Assembly: GCF_022346545.1 (NCBI RefSeq)
Contig: NZ_JAKRNU010000003.1
Coordinates: forward strand, 248,001-312,000
Source: Sporosarcina sp. ACRSM
Lineage (GTDB): Bacteria; Bacillota; Bacilli; Bacillales_A; Planococcaceae
Direction of reading: 5' to 3'
DNA length: 64,000 bases
Under the pieces are notes generated by a model, which searched no databases, was not told the origin of the DNA, and was given only the letters and a program-made list of their open reading frames with translations. Numbering within the stretch: the first letter of the stretch is position 1; each line of letters begins with the position of its first letter. Below, one piece after another: positions 23,961 to 32,165 of this stretch. The position numbers were made by a program, and so were the translations under genes.

Positions 23961-25877
23961 GTGAAGAAATCATCTATTTGGATTGCCTTAACAGCCTTAG
24001 TAACCATTGCAGGCGCCTCGTTTATGTTTTGGGGCAATAAAGAAACGGTGACGGCATTTTCAACAAAGCCGTCGCAGGAAACGATTGAAACCGTCACATC
24101 GGCGGATGAGTTGAAAGCGTATTTTGAGCAAGCGAAAAAGAAACTTTCATGGATGAACCAGTCCGGGGTGGTTGAACAGGAATCTGCGGAGTCAACTGCG
24201 AAATCCGAGTCAAGCGATACGGCGAACGCAGCTGGAGATCATTCCACGACAAATAATCAGGTGGAAGGGATCGACGAAGCGGACTTGGTCAAGACGGATG
24301 GGGATTACATTTATTCCACACTTGGCAATGGCAAAGTCGTCATCACAGATATCCGTGATCCGAAAAAAATGAAAAAAGCCGCGGAAATTAACATGGAAGA
24401 AGGGTTTTACCCGAGCCAACTTTTCCTGCATGAGCAAACCCTGATCGTCTTGGGCAGTAAATATGAGCCCTACCCTTATGACGAAAAAGCAGATGCGCGC
24501 ATCATGCCAATGATGAACGGCATGACAATGTTGCGGTTTTATTCCGTTGAACAACCGGAAAAGCCGAAACTGATTCGGGAAGTCGGGGCGGAAGGCTATT
24601 TGAATGGTGCCCGGAAAACAGGGGACTTGCTCTATGTGGTGACAAATGTTCAACCGAATTTCTGGATTATGGAGGATCTCGAAGGGGATGCCCTCCGTCC
24701 TCGTGTACTCGATACTATGGAAGGGGAGCAACCGGAACCGATCGATTATAAGGACATCGCCATTCTACCGGGCGCGATGGAGCCATCGTATTCGGTCATT
24801 ACTGCAATTGATCTGTCATCGCCTGTGGACAATAAAGTCGTAACGAAAGGCTATCTTGGCAGTAGTGAACAGCTCTATATGTCGAAAGAAAACTTGTACT
24901 TGACGTCTACGATCTATGAAACTAGCACGTCTTCCGATGCTACCTCTAGTTCGATGATTTGGAATCCAGGGAATGCCAATAGTGAATTATTCAAATTCAC
25001 ATTGGATGGGACGACTGTCAAATTCGACAGTTCGGCTAAGTTGAAAGGACATTTGCTCAATCAGTTTTCAATGGATGAGCATAACGGCCATTTCCGGGTG
25101 GTCACAACGGAAGGTAATATGTGGGATGAAAAAAACCCGTCCAAAAACCATCTCTTCATTTTGGATGAAAAGCTGAACGTCACCGGTTCTGTGGAAGGAC
25201 TGGCAAAAGGAGAGCGCATCTATTCCGCCCGCTTCATGGGCGACAAAGCATATATGGTCACATTCCGTGAAACCGATCCGCTCTTTGTCATTGATGTAGC
25301 AGACCCGGCTGCTCCGAAAGTACTCGGAGAATTGAAAATCCCGGGCTTCAGCAACTACTTGCATCCACTGGATGAAAATCATCTGATCGGATTCGGCTAT
25401 GAAACGGTAGCGAAGAAAAATCCGGGAGGCAACGAACCGCTGATTTTAACGATGGGCATGAAAGTCTCCCTATTCGATGTGACTGATTTTGAAAATCCGA
25501 AAGAGAAGGATACGGAGATTATTGGCGGGCGAGGAACCTACTCACCAATTCAGTATGATCACAAAGCGCTATTCCAGCATAAGGAACGGAATCTCTATGG
25601 CTTCCCAGTCGTTACCTATAGCGAAAGCGAGAAAGAACATTATGTAGATTACCAAGGGTCCGGTGCGCTCGTCTATGAAATTACACCTGAAAAAGGCATT
25701 GTCTTGAAAGGTGACCTAGTAAAAGCGAAAAAAGCAGGGGAACAATATGGCGAGTGGGAAAAGGAAGTCCAGCGCATGCTGTACAGTAAAGACGAACTTT
25801 ACACCCTTTCCATGAAGGAAATCAATAACTACTCCCTCGATACATTTGAGCCGATTGGAAATGTGAAGATTGATTGA
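23961..25877 (+). CDS. Secreted beta-propeller domain protein
   Basis: The product is about 638 residues with an N-terminal membrane anchor or signal (IWIALTALVTIAGASFMF). A low-complexity linker follows, then the conserved entry TTNNQVEGIDEADLVKTDGDYIY, repeated beta-blade strands and a Trp/Tyr-rich end. This is the Beta_propel (DUF-type) family widespread in Bacillales and archaea. It acts outside the membrane; its molecular function is unknown. GTG at 23961 has AAAGGG 9 nt upstream, TTG at 23952 is the alternative. It is transcribed alone and closed by a strong terminator. Confidence 0.82.
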   Translation: MKKSSIWIALTALVTIAGASFMFWGNKETVTAFSTKPSQETIETVTSADELKAYFEQAKKKLSWMNQSGVVEQESAESTAKSESSDTANAAGDHSTTNNQVEGIDEADLVKTDGDYIYSTLGNGKVVITDIRDPKKMKKAAEINMEEGFYPSQLFLHEQTLIVLGSKYEPYPYDEKADARIMPMMNGMTMLRFYSVEQPEKPKLIREVGAEGYLNGARKTGDLLYVVTNVQPNFWIMEDLEGDALRPRVLDTMEGEQPEPIDYKDIAILPGAMEPSYSVITAIDLSSPVDNKVVTKGYLGSSEQLYMSKENLYLTSTIYETSTSSDATSSSMIWNPGNANSELFKFTLDGTTVKFDSSAKLKGHLLNQFSMDEHNGHFRVVTTEGNMWDEKNPSKNHLFILDEKLNVTGSVEGLAKGERIYSARFMGDKAYMVTFRETDPLFVIDVADPAAPKVLGELKIPGFSNYLHPLDENHLIGFGYETVAKKNPGGNEPLILTMGMKVSLFDVTDFENPKEKDTEIIGGRGTYSPIQYDHKALFQHKERNLYGFPVVTYSESEKEHYVDYQGSGALVYEITPEKGIVLKGDLVKAKKAGEQYGEWEKEVQRMLYSKDELYTLSMKEINNYSLDTFEPIGNVKID

Positions 25878-25887
25878 TAGGGAAATG

Positions 25888-25920
25888 TGAAAAGGTCCGG
25901 CCTTGTGCCGGACCTTTTCA
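25888..25920 (+). terminator. Terminator of the beta-propeller gene
   Basis: TGAAAAGGTCCGGC pairs perfectly with GCCGGACCTTTTCA around a CTTGT loop. Confidence 0.92.
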
Positions 25921-25930
25921 ATTTGATTAG

Positions 25931-26460
25931 GCGTTGCGCGATCAAAGTCGGAATCCAGCGCTCAAAGAACTCGTTGCGTGATCAAAGTAGGCCGCCAGCG
26001 CTCAAAGAAAGCGTCGCGTGATCAAAGTAGGCCGCCGGCGCTCAAAGAATACGCCATGTGATCAAAGTAGGAATCTAGCGCTCAAAGATTTCGCCGTGTG
26101 ATCAAAGTAATGCACCAGCGCTCAAAGAGTCCGCCATGTGATCAAAGTAAGAATCTAGCGCTCAAAGATTTCGCCATGTGATCAAAGTAATGCACCAGCG
26201 CTCAAAGAACTCGTCGTGTGATCAAAGTCATCCTCTAGCGCTCAAAGAACTCGTCGTGCGCTCAAAGTCATCCTCCAACGCTCAAAGAAAGCGCTACGTG
26301 ATCAAAGTAAACCCCTAGCGCTCAAAGAACTCGTCTTGTGATCAAAGTCATCCACCAGCGCTCAAAGAACTCGTCGTGCGCTCAAAGTCATCCTCCAACG
26401 CTCAAAGAAAGCGCTACGTGATCAAAGTAAGCCTTCAACGCTCAAAACACCACTCCTCGC
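25931..26460 (+). repeat. Array 1: 26 tandem units with exact 20-nt period
   Basis: The core TCAAAG recurs every 20 nt from 25942 to 26442 without a single insertion or deletion. Two flavours mostly alternate, GTGATCAAAGTA and AGCGCTCAAAGAA, giving a 40-nt double unit; the bases between cores vary. Each core is preceded by a small palindrome (TGATCA or AGCGCT). The array fills the gap between the beta-propeller terminator and the ThrE-type gene. It has no long reading frame and no stem-loop pattern, and is not a CRISPR. Confidence 0.9.
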
Positions 26461-26567
26461 GCTTATAAAAAGGGAAATAATGAGGCGATGTTTTCGGCTT
26501 CAGTTCGTTGTCATTTACGCTTTCCTTCGATAAGATAATGGAAAAGAGCTTTCGCGGGAGGCGTAAC

Positions 26568-27314
26568 ATGTCCGTTGTTGATAAAGAACTAGCGATCGAG
26601 TGTTGTTTGTTGGCTGGGCGCCTGATGATGGAAGCTGGCGCAGAAACATACCGGGTGGAAGATACGATGGAGCGCATGGCTGAAACTCAACAACTTCCTT
26701 CCACTCAGAGTTTTGTCACACCGACGGGGATCATCTTCACGCCGGGAAATCCTTATCATACAAAACTGATTCGTATTAAGAATCGATCGACGGATTTGGA
26801 AAAAGTGGCCTTGGTGAATGATGTATCTCGTAAGTTGTCTTCGGGTGAATATACCTTGGAACAGGCTTATGCCAAATTACGGGAAATCGAAAGAGGGTAT
26901 GTCACGTTTCCGTTATGGTTGCAAATCATAGCTGCCGCTATTGCGAGCGGCTGTTTCTTAGTTTTGTATGAAGGTGTCTGGGGGGATGTTCCCGCTTCAA
27001 TCGTTGCCGGGGGTGTCGGTTATAGTATTGTAATCGTTATTCAGGAGTTAACGAAGGTGAAGTTTTTCGCTGAGTTCATTGCGGCGCTTTTTATTGGGTT
27101 GATCGGATACTTTGCTGTGCAGACAGGTCTTGGTACAGAGCTCGATAAGATAATTATCGGATCGGTGATGCCGCTTGTCCCCGGACTTTTGATTACGAAT
27201 GCGGTCAGGGATTTGATGGCTGGGCATTTTGTGTCGGGCTTGTCAAAAGGGGCGGAAGCCTTCCTCACCGCATTTGCCATCGGCGCAGGAGTAGCATTGG
27301 TGTTTTCTTTTTAG
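26568..27314 (+). CDS. Threonine/serine exporter family protein, large (ThrE N-terminal, DUF1212) subunit
   Basis: The 248-residue product has a cytosolic N-terminal region with EAGAETYRVEDTMERMA, SFVTPTGIIFT and KIRNRSTD-like words typical of DUF1212, followed by about four to five membrane helices including MPLVPGLLITNAVRDLMAG. With the next gene it forms the split version of ThrE (YjjP/YjjB in E. coli), a threonine/serine or dicarboxylate exporter. ATG at 26568 follows GGGAGG; a longer frame from 26508 lacks a ribosome site. Confidence 0.87.
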   Translation: MSVVDKELAIECCLLAGRLMMEAGAETYRVEDTMERMAETQQLPSTQSFVTPTGIIFTPGNPYHTKLIRIKNRSTDLEKVALVNDVSRKLSSGEYTLEQAYAKLREIERGYVTFPLWLQIIAAAIASGCFLVLYEGVWGDVPASIVAGGVGYSIVIVIQELTKVKFFAEFIAALFIGLIGYFAVQTGLGTELDKIIIGSVMPLVPGLLITNAVRDLMAGHFVSGLSKGAEAFLTAFAIGAGVALVFSF

Positions 27315-27322
27315 GAGAGAAG

Positions 27323-27787
27323 GTGAAGCAAGGTTTGACTTGGATCGTACAGGGGATGCTTAGTTTCCTCGCGGCTGCAGGATTCGGCATCCTGTTTAAT
27401 GCGCCGCGCAGAATGTTGTTTTACTGTGGGTTGGTCGGGATGACAGGGTGGCTCATGTATAGCGTCTATGTCGGATGGTCCGATGATCCGATGCAAGCTT
27501 CGTTTCTTGGGGCGTTTGTCGTTGCGATTGTGGCTCATATTTTTGCACGTCGGTTCCGGATGCCGATGATCATTTTCAGCGTGGCGGGAATTATTCCGCT
27601 TGTACCGGGTGGAATGGCGTATAATGCGATGCGTCATACGGTGGAGAACGATTATTTATCGGCGATTTCATTTGCCTCTCGCGCCTTTATGGTGTCAGGC
27701 GCCATTGCGATGGGGCTTGTTTTTGCGGAAGTCATCATCCAATTGATTTTCCGTTCGATTGCAAAAAAGGGGAAAAGGATCATGTGA
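27323..27787 (+). CDS. Threonine/serine exporter family protein, small (DUF3815) subunit
   Basis: The 154-residue, four-helix membrane protein has the matching C-terminal ThrE half motifs GFGILFNAPRR and GIIPLVPGGMAYNAMR. GTG at 27323 lies 8 nt after the stop of the larger subunit and follows AGGAGA, so both are made from one message and probably assemble into one exporter. Confidence 0.86.
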   Translation: MKQGLTWIVQGMLSFLAAAGFGILFNAPRRMLFYCGLVGMTGWLMYSVYVGWSDDPMQASFLGAFVVAIVAHIFARRFRMPMIIFSVAGIIPLVPGGMAYNAMRHTVENDYLSAISFASRAFMVSGAIAMGLVFAEVIIQLIFRSIAKKGKRIM

Positions 27788-27825
27788 AAAAACGGAGTGC
27801 CTGATTGGAAAAGGCATTCCGTTTT
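27787..27825. terminator. Terminator between the exporter operon and the EAL gene
   Basis: AAAACGGAGTGCCT pairs with AGGCATTCCGTTTT; A and T runs flank both sides and the genes are convergent. Confidence 0.88.
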
Positions 27826-27835
27826 ATCTTTGTTT

Positions 27836-29488
27836 TTATTCAAATTGGATGTTGTCTGCCGTGACAGGTAGGCCGATATAATATCCTTGAACAGCGTCAA
27901 CGCCCATTTCTTTTAATAGCTCGAACTGTTCTTTCGTTTCGACGCCTTCTGCGATGACATACAGTCCCATCGATTTACCGAACTGGATCATCCCTTCCAC
28001 TAACTGCTGTGTTTTAGGATGTGTTAGTAAGGAGTTCGTGAAAATCCGGTCGATTTTGATTTTGGAGATGGGCAGCTGTTGCATATACCGGAAGGAAGCA
28101 TAGCCCGTTCCGAAATCATCCAACACAAATTCAATGCCTTGTTCTTGCAATTCTTTCATCTGACGAAAGATGGATTGTTCTTCTTCGGCTTGAAAAGCAA
28201 AATTCTCCGTGATTTCGAGTTGGATCCGATTGGGAGGGCATCCGGTGGCTGCAAGGATATCAGTGATTCGATCTTTCATACGGGAATGGCTGAATTCCCG
28301 GACCGAGGAATTGACGGAAAGCTGGATAGGCTGTCCTTTTTGATCCCACTCAATGGCCAGTTTTGTCGCTTCTTCCAGCACAAATGCACCAATTTCAAGA
28401 ATCAGGCCGTTTTCTTCAGCAATCGGGATCAGTTCGTCGGGTGAAATATTACCGAGCTCGTCGTCTTCCCATCTGACTAAGGCTTCGAAGACTGTAAATC
28501 GACCGGATGCAATATCCAGTTGTGGCTGGTAGACGACTTGAAAATTATTCAGATTGAGCGCTGTAAGCATTTTTCGATCAATCATAGCCCGTCGATTCAG
28601 TTCCTGATGCATTTTGGAGGACATGGAGACGATTTTTCGGCCTCCTTGCTGGATCACTTCTTTTGTGGCGGTTAGCGCCGTCATCATCAAATGCGTATAC
28701 GTCTTTTGATCTTCAGGATAACGGACAATCCCTCCACTAATCGATAAAGGCAATGCCTTATGGTCGATGTAGATCGGTTGCTGCTCCAAGAAATCCAGAA
28801 AACCTTGGATATACCAATCGCCAAAAGGAGTAAGGACGACAAACTCGTTGACACCTACTCTGGCAATCGGGTTGTTTTGAAAATATCTTTTCAATCGATT
28901 GGAAAATGATTTCACAAGTTCTTTTTCCAATTCATACGAATGCAGGTCTTTCAATGTATAATAGTGATCGATGTTGATAAATACGAAAGAGAAGTGCTTT
29001 CCTTCCTCGATATATGTATTGGCGGTCAACTCCAATTTGTAGCGGCTCATCAAGCCTGTTTCAAAGTCGATGAATGCGACTTGCTGAAGCTGATCGCGCA
29101 GCTGGATATCGTTCGTAATATCGAGTTCCAAAAAAGTGTGGGAGAATTGTTTGTCGTCTGATTGTTGTACGGGAATGGCTAGCATCGTGACAAAATAAGG
29201 TTCGCCGGAGCGGGTCATTTTTTCAGCTGTGCCAAACCATGTTTTCCCACGGCTTAGACTAACCCAAATCTCATGGGCTTGGTTTTGGCCACTTTCCGTT
29301 TCGGGAAACATGTGCCAAAAACTTTTTCCGAGAATCCTTTTCGGTGTCCATTTGCTCGTGGTGAGAAAATTTTTATTGGCATAAGTGATCATACCGTCAG
29401 CATCTGTTCGGGTCACCATATAAAATTGTTCAAGACTTTTCATGATGTCCGGAAATTCCAGTATGAATTGTCCGTTCTCCGTTTTCAT
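27836..29488 (-). CDS. PAS-GGDEF-EAL protein, probable c-di-GMP phosphodiesterase
   Basis: The 550-residue product has a PAS domain (about 1-125), a GGDEF-like domain (about 130-290) and an EAL domain (about 300-548). The GGDEF signature is degenerate (RVGVNEF), so cyclase activity is unlikely. The EAL domain keeps the catalytic set: EALVRW, the Asn of LSVNSS, ITE, DDFGTGYAS, KIDRIF, EGVET and QGYYIGLP. It should hydrolyse c-di-GMP in the cytoplasm, perhaps gated by the PAS and GGDEF-like domains. ATG at 29488 has AAGGAGA 7 nt upstream. The frame is open to 29602, but those extra 38 codons are repeat R3 sequence and are not taken as coding. Confidence 0.88.
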   Translation of the reverse strand: MKTENGQFILEFPDIMKSLEQFYMVTRTDADGMITYANKNFLTTSKWTPKRILGKSFWHMFPETESGQNQAHEIWVSLSRGKTWFGTAEKMTRSGEPYFVTMLAIPVQQSDDKQFSHTFLELDITNDIQLRDQLQQVAFIDFETGLMSRYKLELTANTYIEEGKHFSFVFINIDHYYTLKDLHSYELEKELVKSFSNRLKRYFQNNPIARVGVNEFVVLTPFGDWYIQGFLDFLEQQPIYIDHKALPLSISGGIVRYPEDQKTYTHLMMTALTATKEVIQQGGRKIVSMSSKMHQELNRRAMIDRKMLTALNLNNFQVVYQPQLDIASGRFTVFEALVRWEDDELGNISPDELIPIAEENGLILEIGAFVLEEATKLAIEWDQKGQPIQLSVNSSVREFSHSRMKDRITDILAATGCPPNRIQLEITENFAFQAEEEQSIFRQMKELQEQGIEFVLDDFGTGYASFRYMQQLPISKIKIDRIFTNSLLTHPKTQQLVEGMIQFGKSMGLYVIAEGVETKEQFELLKEMGVDAVQGYYIGLPVTADNIQFE

Positions 29489-29509
29489 ATCGATGTCTCC
29501 TTCAGTCAA

Positions 29510-29584
29510 TTTAACTTGATTCAGCAAATCTTTTTGTACTGAAAGCAATGCGTCAGCTACAGAAGTCACCACTTCCATAAGTGG
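29510..29584 (-). repeat. MITE-like repeat fragment, copy R3, upstream of the EAL gene
   Basis: Read on the minus strand the fragment runs CCACTTATGGAAGTGG, then a segment matching 11894-11937 of R1, and ends TGCTGAATCAAGTTAAA, the exact inverse of the R1 left end. The copy is truncated, as the opposite terminal repeat is missing. It sits 22 nt upstream of the EAL start codon, within the likely leader. Confidence 0.7.
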
Positions 29585-29785
29585 CTGTTGAAAATCTAGC
29601 AAGGCATACTTAGATACGTTCTATTATAAAACACATCTTCTAAGTGTACATCATAATTGTAACAATTCCTAACGAATTACTGTAATTGTTGATGATTCGT
29701 AAAGTTCATTCAGTCTAGGGTTTTAAATATAAGATCGCATACAAAAAATGCAAATGGAGAGTAGTATAGAGGTAGAGGTGAAGAG

Positions 29786-30688
29786 ATGGGTCGATTAAAA
29801 GGTATTGTGATGATTGTATTAGGGGGCATATTTTGGGGAGCATCTGGCCCCATGTTGGAATGGATTCTTGTGAATAGTGGGATGTCTGTTCCTTCCGTGC
29901 TCATTATCCGTCTCTTGTTAGCTGGTTTGTTAATCCTTGCTTTTTTGAAAATAAAAGGTCAAAAAATTACGCTTCCGTTACGCCAAAAAGTGTGGGTCCG
30001 GCAATTGGTCATTTTTGGGGTATTCGGAATGCTGGGTGTCCAATATGCATTTTTGGCGTCGATTGACGAAAGTAATGCAGTGATTGCGACACTGTTTCAA
30101 TTTCTCGCGCCCATTTATATTATACTTTTTATTTCATTGAGACAAAAAGCATGGCCGCCGATTGCACAAGTGCTCGGGATTGCCGTGACATTTATAGGAT
30201 TGTTTTTATTGCTGACGAATGGATCGTTAGCGGGCTTCACGCTCAGTAAGATAGCGTTGTTCTGGGGAATTGTCGTCGGCTTGGCGTTTGCCTTTTACAC
30301 CTTGTATCCTGTCCGTCTGATGCAGGAGTGGGGCGTGCTGTTGATGGTCGGCTGGGCGATGCTCATTGGCGGACTGGTGCTCTTTGCGATGAATAGCGTG
30401 ACATTTTTCAAGGAACTCCATCATTTGCTGGAATGGAGGATGGCGGGGATGCTGGTCCTTGTCATTATCGTCGGAACGTTGGCGTTCGTGCTGTTCTTGG
30501 CGAGCATGAAATATATATCGCCTGTGGAGACGAGTGTTTTATCTAGTTTTGAACCACTGACAGCGATGGTCATATCCGTCCTCTGGCTCGGGCAAATGCT
30601 CGGCATCTGGCAAACCGCAGGAGCCATCATTATGCTGGGCGGGGTGACTTGGCTTTCCATTGCGGGAGGGAAGGCGAAAGAACAATAG
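29786..30688 (+). CDS. EamA/DMT family transporter
   Basis: The 300-residue, ten-helix membrane protein has the two-fold EamA repeat (first half FWGASGPMLEWIL, second half FWGIVVGLAFAFYTLYPVRL) and the typical ending SSFEPLTAMVISVLWLGQ with GAIIMLGGV. Members export or import metabolites such as amino acids or nucleobases; this substrate is unknown. ATG at 29786 follows GAGGTGAAG. Its stop codon lies within the terminator stem. Confidence 0.88.
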   Translation: MGRLKGIVMIVLGGIFWGASGPMLEWILVNSGMSVPSVLIIRLLLAGLLILAFLKIKGQKITLPLRQKVWVRQLVIFGVFGMLGVQYAFLASIDESNAVIATLFQFLAPIYIILFISLRQKAWPPIAQVLGIAVTFIGLFLLLTNGSLAGFTLSKIALFWGIVVGLAFAFYTLYPVRLMQEWGVLLMVGWAMLIGGLVLFAMNSVTFFKELHHLLEWRMAGMLVLVIIVGTLAFVLFLASMKYISPVETSVLSSFEPLTAMVISVLWLGQMLGIWQTAGAIIMLGGVTWLSIAGGKAKEQ

Positions 30689-30713
30689 GGAAGCGGCTCC
30701 CTATTGTTCTTTC
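30678..30713. terminator. Bidirectional terminator
   Basis: AAAGAACAATAGGGA pairs with TCCCTATTGTTCTTT around AGCGG, between the EamA gene and the convergent ABC-system genes. Confidence 0.9.
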
Positions 30714-30714
30714 T

Positions 30715-31428
30715 TTAGTCTTCCAAATAAGAGATCATTAGGCTGTCATCCGCCTCGATTTCGGTAGAGGCCGGGACGAGCAGGTGGACGATGATTTGCC
30801 GCGACATGCCACCGAAATTGCCACGTTTTTCCGCCTGTGTTTTAGTGAATTGACTCAATAGATAAGCATCTTGATAAGACGTATAGACAATTTCTTTTTC
30901 GGGAGGCGAATGGAAAACGACTTCGTCCCGATTCCATTCGGGAAGCGCATAGCCCATGAGATCAGAGAAATCGAGGTTATCCGCAATGAAGAGCGGCTTG
31001 TAAATCGTCTCTTCGATTAAGTCGTCGTGTTCACTTTTCCTTTCGATATAAATGGAAGGAGGTTCATCGTAGCTATCATAAGTAGCATTTTTTAATCGTA
31101 ACGTTTCTCCTGTCGGATGTGTCCGGCTTTCTAAAATGAGCGAAGGGTCGATGGACGAAAGGTCTTTGCTCAGTATTTTATCACGTAAACTCTGATCGAT
31201 TTGATCGGCTTCTTTCATTGTAAGCTGTTGTGGATATTCGGCAGAAGAAGTCTTATCCATGACACTGATGGCTATCGTTGCAAGAAGGAGAATCACGACA
31301 TAGGCGCTGAAAAAAACATAGGTCATTTTTCGGTTCATCTGCCACATTTTCGGTCGAACACGTATGCCGCCATATACTGCGCCTAACACAAGCAATATTA
31401 ACAAAAGAATGGGCATGAAGGCGATCAT
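30715..31428 (-). CDS. Membrane-anchored protein of the GntR-ABC operon
   Basis: The 237-residue product is not assigned to a named family. It has two N-terminal membrane helices (MPILLLILLVLGAVYGGI and TYVFFSAYVVILLLATIAI) and a hydrophilic, probably extracellular domain with SLILESRTHPTGETL and several acidic patches. Its ATG overlaps the permease stop by 4 nt, so it is the last gene of a four-gene operon with a GntR regulator, an ABC ATPase and a permease. A role as accessory subunit of that transporter is inferred. Confidence 0.75.
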   Translation of the reverse strand: MIAFMPILLLILLVLGAVYGGIRVRPKMWQMNRKMTYVFFSAYVVILLLATIAISVMDKTSSAEYPQQLTMKEADQIDQSLRDKILSKDLSSIDPSLILESRTHPTGETLRLKNATYDSYDEPPSIYIERKSEHDDLIEETIYKPLFIADNLDFSDLMGYALPEWNRDEVVFHSPPEKEIVYTSYQDAYLLSQFTKTQAEKRGNFGGMSRQIIVHLLVPASTEIEADDSLMISYLED

Positions 31429-32165
31429 TTTCTCACCTCCATTTTATTCGTAATGGCCATTGAAATGATGAAAAAGGCAGCTACAGTGCACGACACTTTT
31501 AGAAGAAAGAGTAGAAATGACGTTTCCGCACCATAGAACAACACTACTTCTTCCAAAAAGCCTCCCCCTATGCCCAGTAGAAAATAAGGGAAAACGAAAA
31601 TGGCGACGAGAATGAGTGGAATGACGAGTTTGCTTCGCTGGATGAAAGCCCCGATCATATACCCTAGGCCTGCAAATAACACTGTGTATAGAATGGCCGT
31701 CAAAATACGGATGGAAAAGTCATATGGTGTGTCGAACATACCAGCGGATTCAATGATGGCGGAATGGTTCCGAATCATCGTGACAAATTGGATCAGTGAG
31801 CCGGAAAGGCTTGCCGTAATCCCTCCGATTGTAGAAATCGATAACAGAAATAGGATGCTCGCAAGATGGTGGCTCATCCGGTTGGATACAAATGAGAATG
31901 CATCGTTGCGATGGGCAATCGTTGTCAAAAGAATCCCCATGGACAACGCCCATATCAATGTGAAACCAACAGCAGCATCATTCGAAGAAAATCTCTGGAT
32001 GATCGTCAAAGAACCTAAGCCCATGCTACTACTATTTTCGAAACTTATAAAAATCCCGATCAGCTGCATGACGAGTAAAGATGTAAATACGCCTGTATAG
32101 GCATTCAATTTATAGCGGAATTGCTGTTTCACAACATCAATGAGTCGCGGTTCTGTCAAATACAT
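31425..32165 (-). CDS. ABC-2-type permease-like membrane protein
   Basis: The product is about 246 residues with six predicted membrane helices (e.g. VFTSLLVMQLIGIFIS, FTLIWALSMGILLTTIA, ILTAILYTVLFAGLGYMIGAFI, LVIPLILVAIFVFPYFLLGIGGG). It directly follows and overlaps the ATPase gene, as expected for the membrane part of an ABC-2 exporter. ATG at 32165 has AAAGGAGG upstream; a longer frame begins inside the ATPase gene without such a site. The substrate is unknown. Confidence 0.78.
   Translation of the reverse strand: MYLTEPRLIDVVKQQFRYKLNAYTGVFTSLLVMQLIGIFISFENSSSMGLGSLTIIQRFSSNDAAVGFTLIWALSMGILLTTIAHRNDAFSFVSNRMSHHLASILFLLSISTIGGITASLSGSLIQFVTMIRNHSAIIESAGMFDTPYDFSIRILTAILYTVLFAGLGYMIGAFIQRSKLVIPLILVAIFVFPYFLLGIGGGFLEEVVLFYGAETSFLLFLLKVSCTVAAFFIISMAITNKMEVRK

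Noticed and set aside
25931-26460. CRISPR array
   Set aside because: Units are 20 nt with short degenerate gaps; there is no 28-36-nt repeat, no unique spacers of even length, and no cas genes.
31600-32100. 166-codon plus-strand frame opposite the ABC-2 permease
   Set aside because: Composition mirrors the antisense of a membrane protein; the operon reading on the minus strand is fully supported by overlaps and ribosome sites.
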